From contig NZ_MJUZ01000022.1 of NCBI RefSeq assembly GCF_002237645.1, forward strand, positions 1-64,000: 64,000 bases of DNA, written 5' to 3'. The notes below the pieces were generated by a model, which saw only the letters and a program-made list of their open reading frames with translations, did not search any database and was not told where the DNA came from. This document shows, one piece after another, positions 46,950 to 55,237 of this stretch (the first letter of the stretch is position 1; each line of letters begins with the position of its first letter). The position numbers and the translations under genes were made by a program. The DNA comes from Desulfovibrio sp. MES5 (GTDB taxonomy: Bacteria > Desulfobacterota > Desulfovibrionia > Desulfovibrionales > Desulfovibrionaceae).

Positions 46950-47246
46950 GTGGAACTGGAATTCCGTTTTCGCAATAATGACATGGGAATGTTGTTTCCT
47001 ACATTTCAGGAAAGGGTAAACGCCATGCTGCCCGCCCAAAAGGCGGAAGCCGAAACCGCAGCATCCGCCGCGCGCGAACTGGACCCGCCTGTTACGGATA
47101 CGCCGCACATGCTCAACAATGAAGAAATGACCCAGGCGCTTGCCCAGGTGGAAGAAGAAGCCGCCCAGCACAGCCAGGAAATGATACAGGCGCACTCCGG
47201 CCTGAATGAACAGCGTGTGGCGCGTCTTTTGGGGCTGCTCGACTAG
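46950..47246 (+). CDS. Small hypothetical protein
   Basis: A GTG start has AAGGAG seven bases upstream and gives a 98-residue acidic, alanine- and glutamate-rich protein with a likely coiled helix (EMTQALAQVEEEAAQHSQEM) and an N-terminal ELEFRFRNNDMGMLFPTF. No family is recognised. The good ribosome binding site, codon use and separate transcription (terminators on both sides) support a real gene. Confidence 0.65.
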   Translation: MELEFRFRNNDMGMLFPTFQERVNAMLPAQKAEAETAASAARELDPPVTDTPHMLNNEEMTQALAQVEEEAAQHSQEMIQAHSGLNEQRVARLLGLLD

Positions 47247-47479
47247 ACTGGATCACCGTTGAGCGTGTATGCCCTCAAAGTTTCATGCACGCCAGCCTCT
47301 GTGCCTAACAGCGCGGATAGACAGCACTTGTACCTTCGAGCGGACCTCTGCCCACACAGCCGCCGCGCGTATAGAAGCAACAAGCTCTGGGTATTGGGCT
47401 CCAGCCCGCCGCCCCTGCCCTGCTCTCGCGTTCAGAAGTCCATTTTTTGACGGCGCGCTTGCTCTGCTCTGAACGCAAG

Positions 47480-47530
47480 AACCGCCTTTGCCTCCCCTTT
47501 TATACGGGGAGAACAAAGGCGGTTTTTTTT
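47480..47530 (+). terminator. Rho-independent terminator
   Basis: An 11-bp stem (AACCGCCTTTG with CAAAGGCGGTT) encloses a second CTCCCC/GGGGAG hairpin and ends in eight T on the plus strand. It would terminate the 46950-47246 gene or an untranslated RNA across 47247-47479. Confidence 0.85.
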
Positions 47531-47840
47531 CGCGGCCCTTTCGCGGTGGACTGCCGCCCCAGATACTGGCAGCGGACAACGCTCAGACCGCGTAGGGCAT
47601 ACGCTCGACGGACTGGCCGGACTGCGCGAACTGGCCGGACTAGCAATACTGCCTGAACGAGCAGGACAGGCGTTATCCGTGATCCGCGTCAGGGGCAGAC
47701 CACCAAAAACCACGCCTCGTGCCGCAGCATGCCGCACTGAGACAGGCATGGGCGCAACAGCCGCGTCGCATCAGCGGCCAAGACGTAACGGCCCCATCAC
47801 AGCAGCCGGGGCCGCCTGGCGCTATCCCTTTCGGGCAGCC
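47531..47840. other. GC-rich spacer, nothing recognised
   Basis: About 310 bases between a terminator and the 3' end of the exonuclease gene hold no supported gene or clear signal. Confidence 0.4.
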
Positions 47841-48647
47841 CTACACCTCAAGGCTCAGGCCCACAGGGCAATGGTCCGAGCCGTAAACGTCCTGCTCGAT
47901 CCAGGCGTCACGGATGGCGGACGCAAGCTCCTGCGACACAAAAAAGTAGTCAATGCGCCAGCCCACGTTCTTTTCGCGCGCACGGCTCTTGTACGACCAC
48001 CACGAATAGTTGTCGGGCGCGTCGCCGTGCACGTGGCGGAACGTGTCCACATACCCCATAGCAACAAAGCGGTCCATAAAAGCCCGCTCTTCGGGCAGAA
48101 AACCCGTATTTTTTTCATTCTGCTTGGGCCGGGCCAGATCAATGGGCCGGTGCGCGATATTGAAATCGCCGCAAACAACGATGGGTTTTGTTTTACGGCA
48201 CTCTTCAGCATAGGCCAAAAAAGCCTCGAAATATCCCATTTTATAGGGCACCCGCTTGAATGCGCCAGTGGGTTTGCCGTTTTCGTCCAGCTCTTCGCCG
48301 CCGCCATTGGGGAAATAGCCGTTGAAAAAATGAAATGCCGGGTATTCCAGATGCAGCAGACGCCCCTCGCCCTGATACTCGGGCTGCGGCAGTTCTGCGC
48401 TGCAAGACAAAAAAGGTCTGCGGCTGTACACGGCCACGCCGGAATAACCTTTTTTCACAACGCTGGACGCCCAGCGGGACTCCCATCCCGCTGGCTCACG
48501 CACTGTCTCGTCCAGCTGTTCGGGGTGGGCCTTGGTTTCTTGCAGGGCCACCACATCCGCATCGGTCTGCGTGAACCAGTCCCATTCAGCCTTGGCGGAT
48601 ACCGCGCGCAGGCCGTTGACGTTCCAGGATACAAGTTTGAACTGCAT
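47841..48647 (-). CDS. xth: Exodeoxyribonuclease III / AP endonuclease
   Basis: This EEP-superfamily DNA-repair nuclease cuts at abasic sites and degrades 3' ends. The 268-residue protein starts MQFKLVSWNVNGLRAV. It has ALQETKAHPEQL (metal Glu), GEGRLLHLEY, CGDFNIAHRPIDL, and the C-terminal RIDYFFVSQEL and GSDHCPVGL with the catalytic Asp-His. CGGAGG precedes the ATG at 48647. It is divergent from the purH-like gene. Confidence 0.95.
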   Translation of the reverse strand: MQFKLVSWNVNGLRAVSAKAEWDWFTQTDADVVALQETKAHPEQLDETVREPAGWESRWASSVVKKGYSGVAVYSRRPFLSCSAELPQPEYQGEGRLLHLEYPAFHFFNGYFPNGGGEELDENGKPTGAFKRVPYKMGYFEAFLAYAEECRKTKPIVVCGDFNIAHRPIDLARPKQNEKNTGFLPEERAFMDRFVAMGYVDTFRHVHGDAPDNYSWWSYKSRAREKNVGWRIDYFFVSQELASAIRDAWIEQDVYGSDHCPVGLSLEV

Positions 48648-48821
48648 AAAACCTCCGAGCATAGCATAGCCTTGGTGGCCCGGCCCCGCAAGCTCGCAGG
48701 TAACGGACGCGCTGTTGCCGATTGCGCAAAAAGAAGCTTTGCTGTAGTAATAAGCCAGGGTTGCATTACGCAGCGCCGGGCTTTCCGGCGCAAGAGCCCA
48801 TGAAATTTTAGGAGTCGCTTC

Positions 48822-49412
48822 ATGGAAATTTTGCCCATCAGACGCGCCATATTAAGCGTCACGGACAAAAGCGGCCTTGTGGAATTCGCCACTTTTCTGA
48901 CAGCCCGCGGCGTGGAGCTTATCTCCACCGGCGGCACCCAGAAAGTGCTGGAGGCGGCGGGGCTGCCCGTCACCGCGGTGAGCACGGTAACCGGTTTCCC
49001 CGAAGTTCTCGGAGGCCGGGTAAAAACCCTGCACCCCAAGATTCACGCAGGCATTCTGGCCAACAAGGACGAAGAATCCCACATGCAGACCCTGACCGAA
49101 AAAGGCATACGCCCTTTTGATCTCGTCTGCGTCAACCTCTACGACTTTGCGGGCGCAGTGGAGCGGCACCTTTCGCTTGAGGAAGCCGTGGAAGAAATCG
49201 ACATCGGCGGCCCATGTATGCTGCGGGCGGCTGCCAAGAACTTCCACAGCGTTCTTGTCCTGCCCTCGCCCCAGTGGTATCCTGTAGCCATGGACGAAAT
49301 GCGCGCCAACAATAACGGCGTTGGCCTGGAATTTCGCCAGATCATGGCCTCGAGGGCCTTTGAGGCCACTTCGCGCTACGACGCCCTCATCACGTCCTAT
49401 CTTCGTCCTTAA
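48822..49412 (+). CDS. purH: Stand-alone IMP cyclohydrolase (PurH N-terminal domain)
   Basis: This enzyme closes FAICAR to IMP, the last step of purine synthesis. The 196 residues match only the N-terminal MGS-like domain of bifunctional PurH: RAILSVTDKSGLVEFATFL, GVELISTGGTQKVLEAAG, VTGFPEVLGGRVKTLHPKIH, NLYDF and EIDIGGPCMLRAAAKN. It stops cleanly at a TAA followed by a terminator. The AICAR transformylase must therefore be supplied elsewhere. AGGAG stands seven bases before the ATG. Confidence 0.92.
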   Translation: MEILPIRRAILSVTDKSGLVEFATFLTARGVELISTGGTQKVLEAAGLPVTAVSTVTGFPEVLGGRVKTLHPKIHAGILANKDEESHMQTLTEKGIRPFDLVCVNLYDFAGAVERHLSLEEAVEEIDIGGPCMLRAAAKNFHSVLVLPSPQWYPVAMDEMRANNNGVGLEFRQIMASRAFEATSRYDALITSYLRP

Positions 49413-49423
49413 CCGTCATGCCA

Positions 49424-49450
49424 CGGGGCGGCCCGGCCGCCCCGTTTTTT
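49424..49450 (+). terminator. Rho-independent terminator after the IMP cyclohydrolase gene
   Basis: An 8-bp GC stem (CGGGGCGG with CCGCCCCG) around a CCCGG loop is followed by six T. It lies 12 bases after the stop. It also excludes the ATG at 49418 as a useful start for hflX. Confidence 0.9.
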
Positions 49451-49522
49451 CCGTGCACGGTCGCCGCGCCAGTCGCACCGGCCACTGGACATTCAACGAT
49501 ACACGCCCGTCAGGAGCCGACC

Positions 49523-51190
49523 ATTCCAAAACCAGAAGGCAATGTACAGGGGCTGAAACCGAGCCAGCTTACCGCCCTCAACCGTTTGTTCAACCGCCGT
49601 TTTCCGGCGGAAGACGTCTATACGGTGGAGCAGGCGCGTGAACTGGCGCTGCTTTCACGCTCCGTAGGACGGCAGGTTGGCCTGCTCATAGACCGCAAGG
49701 GCCGCGTGCAGATGGTCATTGTGGGCGAGCCGGGCAGCATATTGATTCCCGAACTGCCCAGAGGCCGCAGCGGCAACGAGCGCCTGCGCGGCCTGCGTCT
49801 TTTGCACACGCACCTGACCCCCGGCGGCATCAGCCAGGAAGACCTTATGGATATGCTCTTCCTGCGGCTGGACGCCGTCATAGCGCTCACGGTCAACCCC
49901 GTGGGCGACCCTGTGCAGTGGCAGGCGGCGCATTTGCTGCCCTCCAGCGTCAACGGTCAGGCCTACCATCTTGACCAGCCACGCCCCTGGGACCGCACGG
50001 CAGCCCATATGACGGACACTGCCGAAGCGCTGGAAGAAGAGCTTTCCCGCAGGGCCGAAGACGCCAAGGAGGCGGACGGCAGCCCGCGAGTCCTGCTGGT
50101 TTCCGTGGCTGCTGTGCCCCGCATTATTCAGGAGCGCAACCTGGACGAACTGGGCGAGCTTGCGCGCACCGCCGGGCTGACCGTGGCCGGGCGCATGGTG
50201 CAGCGCGTGACCCAGGTGAACCCGCGCCTTATCATGGGCCGGGGCAAGGTGGCGGAGCTTGAAGTGCTGGCCCTGCAAGGCAGGGCGGGCATGCTGGTCT
50301 TTGACGGCGAGCTTTCGCCCTCGCAACTGCACAATCTGGCTGACATCACCGAACGCAAGGTCATAGACCGCACCCAGCTTATTCTTGATATCTTTGCCCA
50401 GCACGCCGTAAGCCGCGCGGGCAAGTTGCAGGTGGAACTGGCCCAGTTGCGCTACACCCAGCCGCGCCTTGTGGGCAAAAACCGCGCCATGGACCGCCTC
50501 ATGGGCGGCATCGGCGGACGCGGCCCAGGCGAAACCAAGCTTGAGACTGACCGCCGCAAAATACGCGACCGCATGGCCCGCATCCGCAAGGATCTTGATC
50601 AGTTGCGTCGCCAGCGCTCCTTTACCAGAGCGCGCCGCTCACGTCAGGGCATCCCCCTGGCCGCCCTTGTGGGTTATACCAATGCTGGCAAGTCCACGCT
50701 GCTCAATACGCTCACCCGCTCCGAGGTACTGGCGGAGAACAAGCTTTTCGCCACTCTTGACCCCACCACGCGGCGGCTGCGCTTTCCCGCAGAAAAAGAG
50801 CTTATTCTGGCCGACACCGTAGGGTTCATCCGCAATCTGCCCAAGGAGCTCATGGACGCTTTTCGCGCCACTCTTGAAGAACTGGAGGCAGCCCAGCTGC
50901 TTCTGCATGTGGCCGACGCCTCGCATCCCGACCTTTTGCAGCAGATCAACGCCGTGGAAACCATACTGGCCGAAATGGAGCTTGACCGTGTGCCGCGCCT
51001 GCTCATCCTCAATAAATGGGATCAGTTGGAAGCCCCCGCCAGGGCGGAACTGGCCGACGCCTTTCCCCTTGCCCTGCCCATCACCGCCAAAACAGGCGAG
51101 GGCTGCAAGGTGCTGCTGGAAGAGCTTGAAATGCGTCTGCTGCACGAGGCCACAACCATTGTTGAAGATGTCCCCTACAGCCTCAACTAA
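49523..51190 (+). CDS. hflX: Ribosome-associated GTPase HflX, apparent ATT start
   Basis: HflX is a GTPase that rescues or splits stalled ribosomes. It has the N-terminal HflX domain (LVSVAAVPRIIQERNLDEL, RLIMGRGKVAELE), the linker GGRGPGETKLETDRRKIRDR, and the G domain with GYTNAGKSTLLN (G1), DPTTRRLR (G2), ADTVGFIRNLP (G3) and NKWD (G4). The only in-frame ATG upstream (49418) lies at a terminator hairpin without a ribosome binding site. CAGGAG at 49511-49516 sits six bases before ATT at 49523, which gives 555 residues and a family-like N-terminus. Initiation at ATT is inferred. A CTG further in is another option. The N-terminal region is longer than in E. coli HflX. Confidence 0.88.
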   Translation: MPKPEGNVQGLKPSQLTALNRLFNRRFPAEDVYTVEQARELALLSRSVGRQVGLLIDRKGRVQMVIVGEPGSILIPELPRGRSGNERLRGLRLLHTHLTPGGISQEDLMDMLFLRLDAVIALTVNPVGDPVQWQAAHLLPSSVNGQAYHLDQPRPWDRTAAHMTDTAEALEEELSRRAEDAKEADGSPRVLLVSVAAVPRIIQERNLDELGELARTAGLTVAGRMVQRVTQVNPRLIMGRGKVAELEVLALQGRAGMLVFDGELSPSQLHNLADITERKVIDRTQLILDIFAQHAVSRAGKLQVELAQLRYTQPRLVGKNRAMDRLMGGIGGRGPGETKLETDRRKIRDRMARIRKDLDQLRRQRSFTRARRSRQGIPLAALVGYTNAGKSTLLNTLTRSEVLAENKLFATLDPTTRRLRFPAEKELILADTVGFIRNLPKELMDAFRATLEELEAAQLLLHVADASHPDLLQQINAVETILAEMELDRVPRLLILNKWDQLEAPARAELADAFPLALPITAKTGEGCKVLLEELEMRLLHEATTIVEDVPYSLN

Positions 51191-51337
51191 ACAGTATCGT
51201 CCCGAGCGCCTTTCCAATTATTTCTGCGTCGAACTTCGCCTTTTATTTCGGTCGAGTACCATCAGAAGTACACGCCCTGTATAAAAAGCTCGTTCTCCTT
51301 GATATGACTGAAAATTCATCTCGTGACGACACTGTCT
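51191..51337 (+). repeat. Diverged 147-bp repeat, copy 2
   Basis: This segment starts at the hflX stop and aligns with the complement of 14407-14551. Shared blocks include GCGTCGAACTTCGCCTTTTA, the GGTCGAGTACCATCAGA block and CTCCTTGATATGACTGAAAA. This copy keeps an open frame to a TGA near 51346 (ending DMTENSSRDDTVWN), while copy 1 does not. It may be the 3' end of a decayed mobile gene or a non-coding repeat. Confidence 0.7.
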
Positions 51338-51450
51338 GGAACATTTGAAATGCCCACATACGGCGGGCATGCATTTTCAGTTCTTGCCCAAACAAGCATC
51401 CCCTGACCAGAAGCCTTGCGCGCCAGAACACCGGGGCTCCGACCATGCAC

Positions 51451-51490
51451 AAAAAAACCCCGCACGCCGAAGCATGGGGGGCTTTTTATT
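51451..51490. terminator. Probable bidirectional terminator between hflX and lipoprotein genes
   Basis: A run of seven A, CCCC, a short internal sequence, GGGG and a run of five T form an imperfect stem flanked by A and T tracts, between two converging genes. The stem is short, so the call is moderate. Confidence 0.5.
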
Positions 51491-51557
51491 TTCATACACT
51501 ACGCCCTGCACTCTCGTGCAGCGTTGGAGCATGTGCTCTTTCAAAAGGTAACATGCC

Positions 51558-52259
51558 CTAAATTTTGGTAACGCCCTGCGTATCGCCAGCCATCGTGTCC
51601 TGCCCGGGAGCAGGTTTTTCCGGCGCGGGCTGCGGCTTGGGTTCACCAGGCGCAGCGGGGGCGGCAGGAGGGACGGCAGGAGCAGAAGGCACGCTTTTTC
51701 CGGCGGCATACTCGCGGGCCGTGCTTTCCATAACGGCCCGTCCCACCACCAGCCACCTGTCGCCAACCTTGCGCAAGGCAAGCCAGCTTGTCATGCGGGC
51801 GGGAGTGGTCACCTGGGCCACGGCGGCGTCGGAGCCTATTTCCGTAATCTTGGCGTTATTCAGGCTTTCGGGCACCCAGGGGCAGTTGGGCGTCTCGGCC
51901 TCACGGCATTGGGCCATAAGTTCCCCCGTGCTGACGCCACGGTTGAACTGGCTGTGCAGGCGCGACTCCATATCCACGATGCTGCCCAGAATCTCATCCA
52001 TACCGCCAATGCCGAGCGAGCGGCCCAGGTTGTCCAAAAACCCCAGTGGGGCCTCTTCTCTGGCAAGATTCTTCATTTCATTGTTGGCAAAGCTCTTCAT
52101 GTCCATACCAGCCAAAAAGGCGGCACTGTCATTCTTTTTCAAGGCCTCGGCCATGCCGTTAAGCGCTTTTTGCGGCCCGGAGGATACGCAGGCGGCCACC
52201 AGCGCCGCCAGGATAATCAATACGAAGAAATAACGTGAAGAACGGCTACCCAATTTCAT
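51558..52259 (-). CDS. Putative lipoprotein of unknown function
   Basis: The ATG at 52259 has AGAGG five bases upstream. A signal peptide with a lipobox (ILAALVAAC, Cys as lipid site) leads a 233-residue protein. The central part has NNEMKNLAREEAPLGFLDNL, a Cys pair (AQCREAETPNCPW) and MTSWLALRKVGDRWLVVGRA, which resembles DUF4878/NTF2-like lipoproteins. The tail is a Pro/Ala-rich linker. It likely sits in the periplasm or outer membrane. No specific role can be given. Confidence 0.75.
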   Translation of the reverse strand: MKLGSRSSRYFFVLIILAALVAACVSSGPQKALNGMAEALKKNDSAAFLAGMDMKSFANNEMKNLAREEAPLGFLDNLGRSLGIGGMDEILGSIVDMESRLHSQFNRGVSTGELMAQCREAETPNCPWVPESLNNAKITEIGSDAAVAQVTTPARMTSWLALRKVGDRWLVVGRAVMESTAREYAAGKSVPSAPAVPPAAPAAPGEPKPQPAPEKPAPGQDTMAGDTQGVTKI

Positions 52260-52761
52260 ACACACCTCTTGGCAAATCTACAGCATTTCAACTTTGAGAA
52301 CAGACATCCCCAAAGGTTCACATCGTTCACCTTACTGCGCAACAACGCCAGAAAAGAGCGCTCGCGCCTTTGAGACTGTTGCCTGCGTGAACATGCCACA
52401 GGCAATGTCTTTGCGAGATTGCCCCGGCCACACGCCAGACTGCATCAACGGCGAATCTGGAACGCCACAAGCTTTCTATACCCTTTCGCGCGCGCCAGAG
52501 CAAATCAACTTTACGAATTTATCTCCGCAACGTCAGAATATGGTCGCCACGGCATGCAACAGCGCGGGCCCGCCGTGATTGCGCAGCCACGGCACGCCCT
52601 GCGCACGCGGCGGCCGGGCGGCTTCACAAGGTGAACGCGCTCCAACGCAAGGGGGCCGCCGCTCCGCCACAGGGCTTTTTTTCCTCACGGCCTTCTGCTA
52701 CACATGGGCCACGAGCAGCGCACGGCATTGTGACTGAGGCGCAGCGTCAGGAGGCACTTAC
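52260..52761. other. Spacer before the CDP-glucose operon
   Basis: About 500 bases hold no supported gene. A CATTTCAACTTTGA string at 52282-52295 resembles the arm of the dispersed hairpin repeat. The rfbF promoter should be in the last 200 bases, but was not assigned. Confidence 0.4.
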
Positions 52762-53526
52762 ATGAAAGTCATTATTATGTGTGGCGGCAAGGGCACGCGT
52801 TTGCGCGAAGAAACCTCGGTCAAACCCAAGCCTATGGTCGAGATCGGCGGACGGCCCGTGCTGTGGCACATCATGTCCATTTATGCCCGCTTCGGCTTCA
52901 AGGATTTTGTGCTGCCGCTGGGTTACAAAGGGCAGGTCATAAAGCAGTATTTTCATGACTACAATATCCGCAACACGGATTTCACCGTGGATCTGAAAAA
53001 CGGGAACATCACCACCTACCCGAGTCACATTGAGGACTGGCGCGTCACCCTGTGCGACACCGGCGAGGACACCCTCAAAGGCGGCCGTCTCAAACGCGTG
53101 GCCAAGTATATTGACACCGACCGCTTCATGGTCACCTATGGCGACGGCGTGGCGGACATCGACCTGCACAAGCTTATCGAATTCCACAAGCAGTCCGGCA
53201 GCATCGGCACCTTCACGGGCGTACGCATGCCCTCGCGCTTCGGCACCGTGCGCACCGACGATCAGGGCAAAATCCTTTCATGGGAAGAAAAACCCGTGCT
53301 GGACGAGTACATCAACTGCGGCTTTTTTGTCTTCAAGCGCGAATTTCTGGACTACCTCAGCGAGGATGAAAGCTGCGACCTTGAAAAAGAACCCCTGCAA
53401 AGGCTTGCGGCTGAGGGGCAGCTTTCGATGTACCCGCATCCCGGCCAGTGGCAGTGCATGGACACGCTGCGCGACTCCATCAAGCTCAACGAGCTTTGGG
53501 ATTCCGGCCGCGCTTTTTGGGTGTAG
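52762..53526 (+). CDS. rfbF: Glucose-1-phosphate cytidylyltransferase
   Basis: The enzyme makes CDP-glucose from CTP and glucose-1-phosphate. The 254-residue protein starts MKVIIMCGGKGTRLREET (nucleotide-binding loop), then SVKPKPMVEIGGRPVLWHIM, FMVTYGDGVADIDL (metal-binding Asp), VLDEYINCGFFVFKREF and GQWQCMDTLRDSIKLNELW. AGGAGG stands eight bases before the ATG. It opens an operon of CDP-sugar genes. Confidence 0.96.
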   Translation: MKVIIMCGGKGTRLREETSVKPKPMVEIGGRPVLWHIMSIYARFGFKDFVLPLGYKGQVIKQYFHDYNIRNTDFTVDLKNGNITTYPSHIEDWRVTLCDTGEDTLKGGRLKRVAKYIDTDRFMVTYGDGVADIDLHKLIEFHKQSGSIGTFTGVRMPSRFGTVRTDDQGKILSWEEKPVLDEYINCGFFVFKREFLDYLSEDESCDLEKEPLQRLAAEGQLSMYPHPGQWQCMDTLRDSIKLNELWDSGRAFWV

Positions 53527-53550
53527 GCCCGCGTTTTACGTCAGGCGCGT

Positions 53551-53590
53551 CAGGACGGAGCGGAGCACAGTTGCGCCAGCCTCCGTCCTG
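53551..53590 (+). other. Intercistronic stem-loop between rfbF and rfbG
   Basis: A perfect 10-bp inverted repeat (CAGGACGGAG with CTCCGTCCTG) has a 20-base loop and no T-run. It could stabilise or attenuate the message between the two genes. Confidence 0.55.
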
Positions 53591-53622
53591 TCGCGCTGCA
53601 ACCATTTCTGAAGGAGCAAACC

Positions 53623-54738
53623 ATGTTTGCCAACGCATATAAAGGACGCCGGGTTTTCGTAACCGGGCACACGGGCTTTAAAGGCTCCTGGCTGGCGGCA
53701 TGGCTGAGCCAGATGGGCGCTGTGGTGGGCGGCTTTTCCGACGACGTGCCCACCGAACCCTCGCATTACAGCGCCATGAACCTTGGCGCGCACCTTGAGG
53801 CCGACCTGCGCGGCGACATACGCGACCGCGATGCCCTGGTGCAGGCCGTGCGCCAGTTCCGCCCGGACGCGGTCTTTCATCTGGCCGCCCAGGCTCTGGT
53901 GCGTAAATCCTATGACGATCCTGCGCTCACCTTCGAGTCCAACATGATGGGCACGCTCAACATGCTGGAGGCCGTGCGCGCCTGCCCCGATGTCGGCGCT
54001 GTGGTCATGATTACCTCGGACAAGTGCTACCGCAATGACGAATGGGTGTGGGGCTACCGTGAAACCGACCACCTTGGCGGGCACGACCCCTACTCCGCTT
54101 CCAAAAGCTGCGCCGAAATCATCGCGCATTCCTATTTTGAGAGCTTTTTCAAGGACGGCCCGGCCTGCGCCACTGTGCGCGCGGGCAACGTCATAGGCGG
54201 CGGCGACTGGGCCACAGACCGCATAGTGCCCGACTGCGCCCGTGCCTGGGCCGCAGGCCAGCCGGTGCAGATCCGCAGCCCCTGGGCCACCCGCCCCTGG
54301 CAGCTGGTTCTGGAACCCCTTTCGGGCTACCTGTGGCTGGGCGCGCGGCTCCTTCTCGGCCAGAACAGCCCCTTTGACCTGCGCGGCCAGGCGTACAACT
54401 TCGGCCCCGCCGCTGATGTGAACAATACCGTGGCCGAAGTGGTTGAAGCCCTGGCCATGCACTGGCCCGGCTTTAACAGCGAAATGGACAAGGCCGGGCA
54501 GGCTGGCATGAAGGAATGCACCCTGCTCAAGCTTTGCTGCGACAAGGCCCTGGCCCACCTGGGCTGGAAGGCCACGCTCAATTTTGAAGAAACCATCCGC
54601 TACACTGCGGAATGGTACCATTGCTTCTATCAGGGCGAAGGCGGGAAAAAACCGCAGAACATGCTGGACTTCACGCTGGGCCAGATTTCGGCCTATGTGA
54701 ACGCCGCCGAACAGCGCGGGCAGGTGTGGGTAAAATAA
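53623..54738 (+). CDS. rfbG: CDP-glucose 4,6-dehydratase
   Basis: This short-chain dehydrogenase converts CDP-glucose to CDP-4-keto-6-deoxyglucose, the entry to 3,6-dideoxy- and other 6-deoxy-sugars. It has GHTGFKGSWLAAWL (NAD loop), FHLAAQALVRKSY, MITSDKCY and YSASKSCAEII (catalytic Tyr and Lys), and RAGNVIGGGDWATDRIVPD. The 371 residues are slightly longer than usual. AAGGAG precedes the ATG, and its TAA overlaps the next ATG by one base. Confidence 0.95.
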   Translation: MFANAYKGRRVFVTGHTGFKGSWLAAWLSQMGAVVGGFSDDVPTEPSHYSAMNLGAHLEADLRGDIRDRDALVQAVRQFRPDAVFHLAAQALVRKSYDDPALTFESNMMGTLNMLEAVRACPDVGAVVMITSDKCYRNDEWVWGYRETDHLGGHDPYSASKSCAEIIAHSYFESFFKDGPACATVRAGNVIGGGDWATDRIVPDCARAWAAGQPVQIRSPWATRPWQLVLEPLSGYLWLGARLLLGQNSPFDLRGQAYNFGPAADVNNTVAEVVEALAMHWPGFNSEMDKAGQAGMKECTLLKLCCDKALAHLGWKATLNFEETIRYTAEWYHCFYQGEGGKKPQNMLDFTLGQISAYVNAAEQRGQVWVK

Positions 54739-55235
54739 TGGAAGCTTCAGAAAGCATGGCGCAGGATGTGGGCATTGAAGGCGCATTGCTGCAACCGCTG
54801 GCGGTGATCCCCACTCCCGGCGGCCCGGTGATGCATATGCTGCGCCCAGAATCCGCCCTGCTGCCCGATTTTCGCCAGTGCTTCGGGGAAATATATTTTT
54901 CCGAAGTTCTGCCCGGCCACGTCAAGGCGTGGAAGCGCCATACCCGCCAGGTACAGCACTTTGCCGTTCCTTCCGGGCTGTTGCGCATTGTGCTGTATGA
55001 TGACAGGCAAGGCTCCGCGACCAGAGGCGTTGTGTGCGAACTGGCCCTGGGCAGGCCGGACAACTACGCCCTGCTGCGCATCCCCACGGGCGTGTGGTAC
55101 GGCTTCTCGGCCATGGGCGACGCGCCTGCCCTCATCTGCAACTGTGCGGACATTCCCCACGATCCGACAGAAGGCCAACGCCTGCCCATGGATGATCCGT
55201 CCATTCCCTACGCCTGGGGCGCGGAAGAGGCATAG
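54738..55235 (+). CDS. RmlC-like dTDP/CDP-4-keto-sugar epimerase family protein
   Basis: The ATG at 54738 overlaps the rfbG stop, giving 165 residues. The cupin pattern VMHMLRPESALLPDF, IYFSEVLPGHVKAWKRHTRQ, FAVPSGLLRIVLYDD, LLRIPTGVWYGFSAMG and CADIPHDPTEGQRLPMDDP is that of the RmlC/dTDP-4-dehydrorhamnose 3,5-epimerase family. In this operon the substrate is likely the CDP-4-keto-6-deoxyglucose made by RfbG. Whether it epimerises at one or both carbons is not visible. No rfbH dehydrase follows. Confidence 0.85.
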   Translation: MEASESMAQDVGIEGALLQPLAVIPTPGGPVMHMLRPESALLPDFRQCFGEIYFSEVLPGHVKAWKRHTRQVQHFAVPSGLLRIVLYDDRQGSATRGVVCELALGRPDNYALLRIPTGVWYGFSAMGDAPALICNCADIPHDPTEGQRLPMDDPSIPYAWGAEEA

Positions 55236-55237
55236 CC

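Noticed and set aside
49418-49522. N-terminal extension of HflX from the ATG at 49418
   Set aside because: It would translate a rho-independent terminator hairpin and has no Shine-Dalgarno sequence.
53536-54786. A 416-codon minus-strand frame opposite rfbG
   Set aside because: Shadow of rfbG, which has clear catalytic motifs; the antisense product has none.
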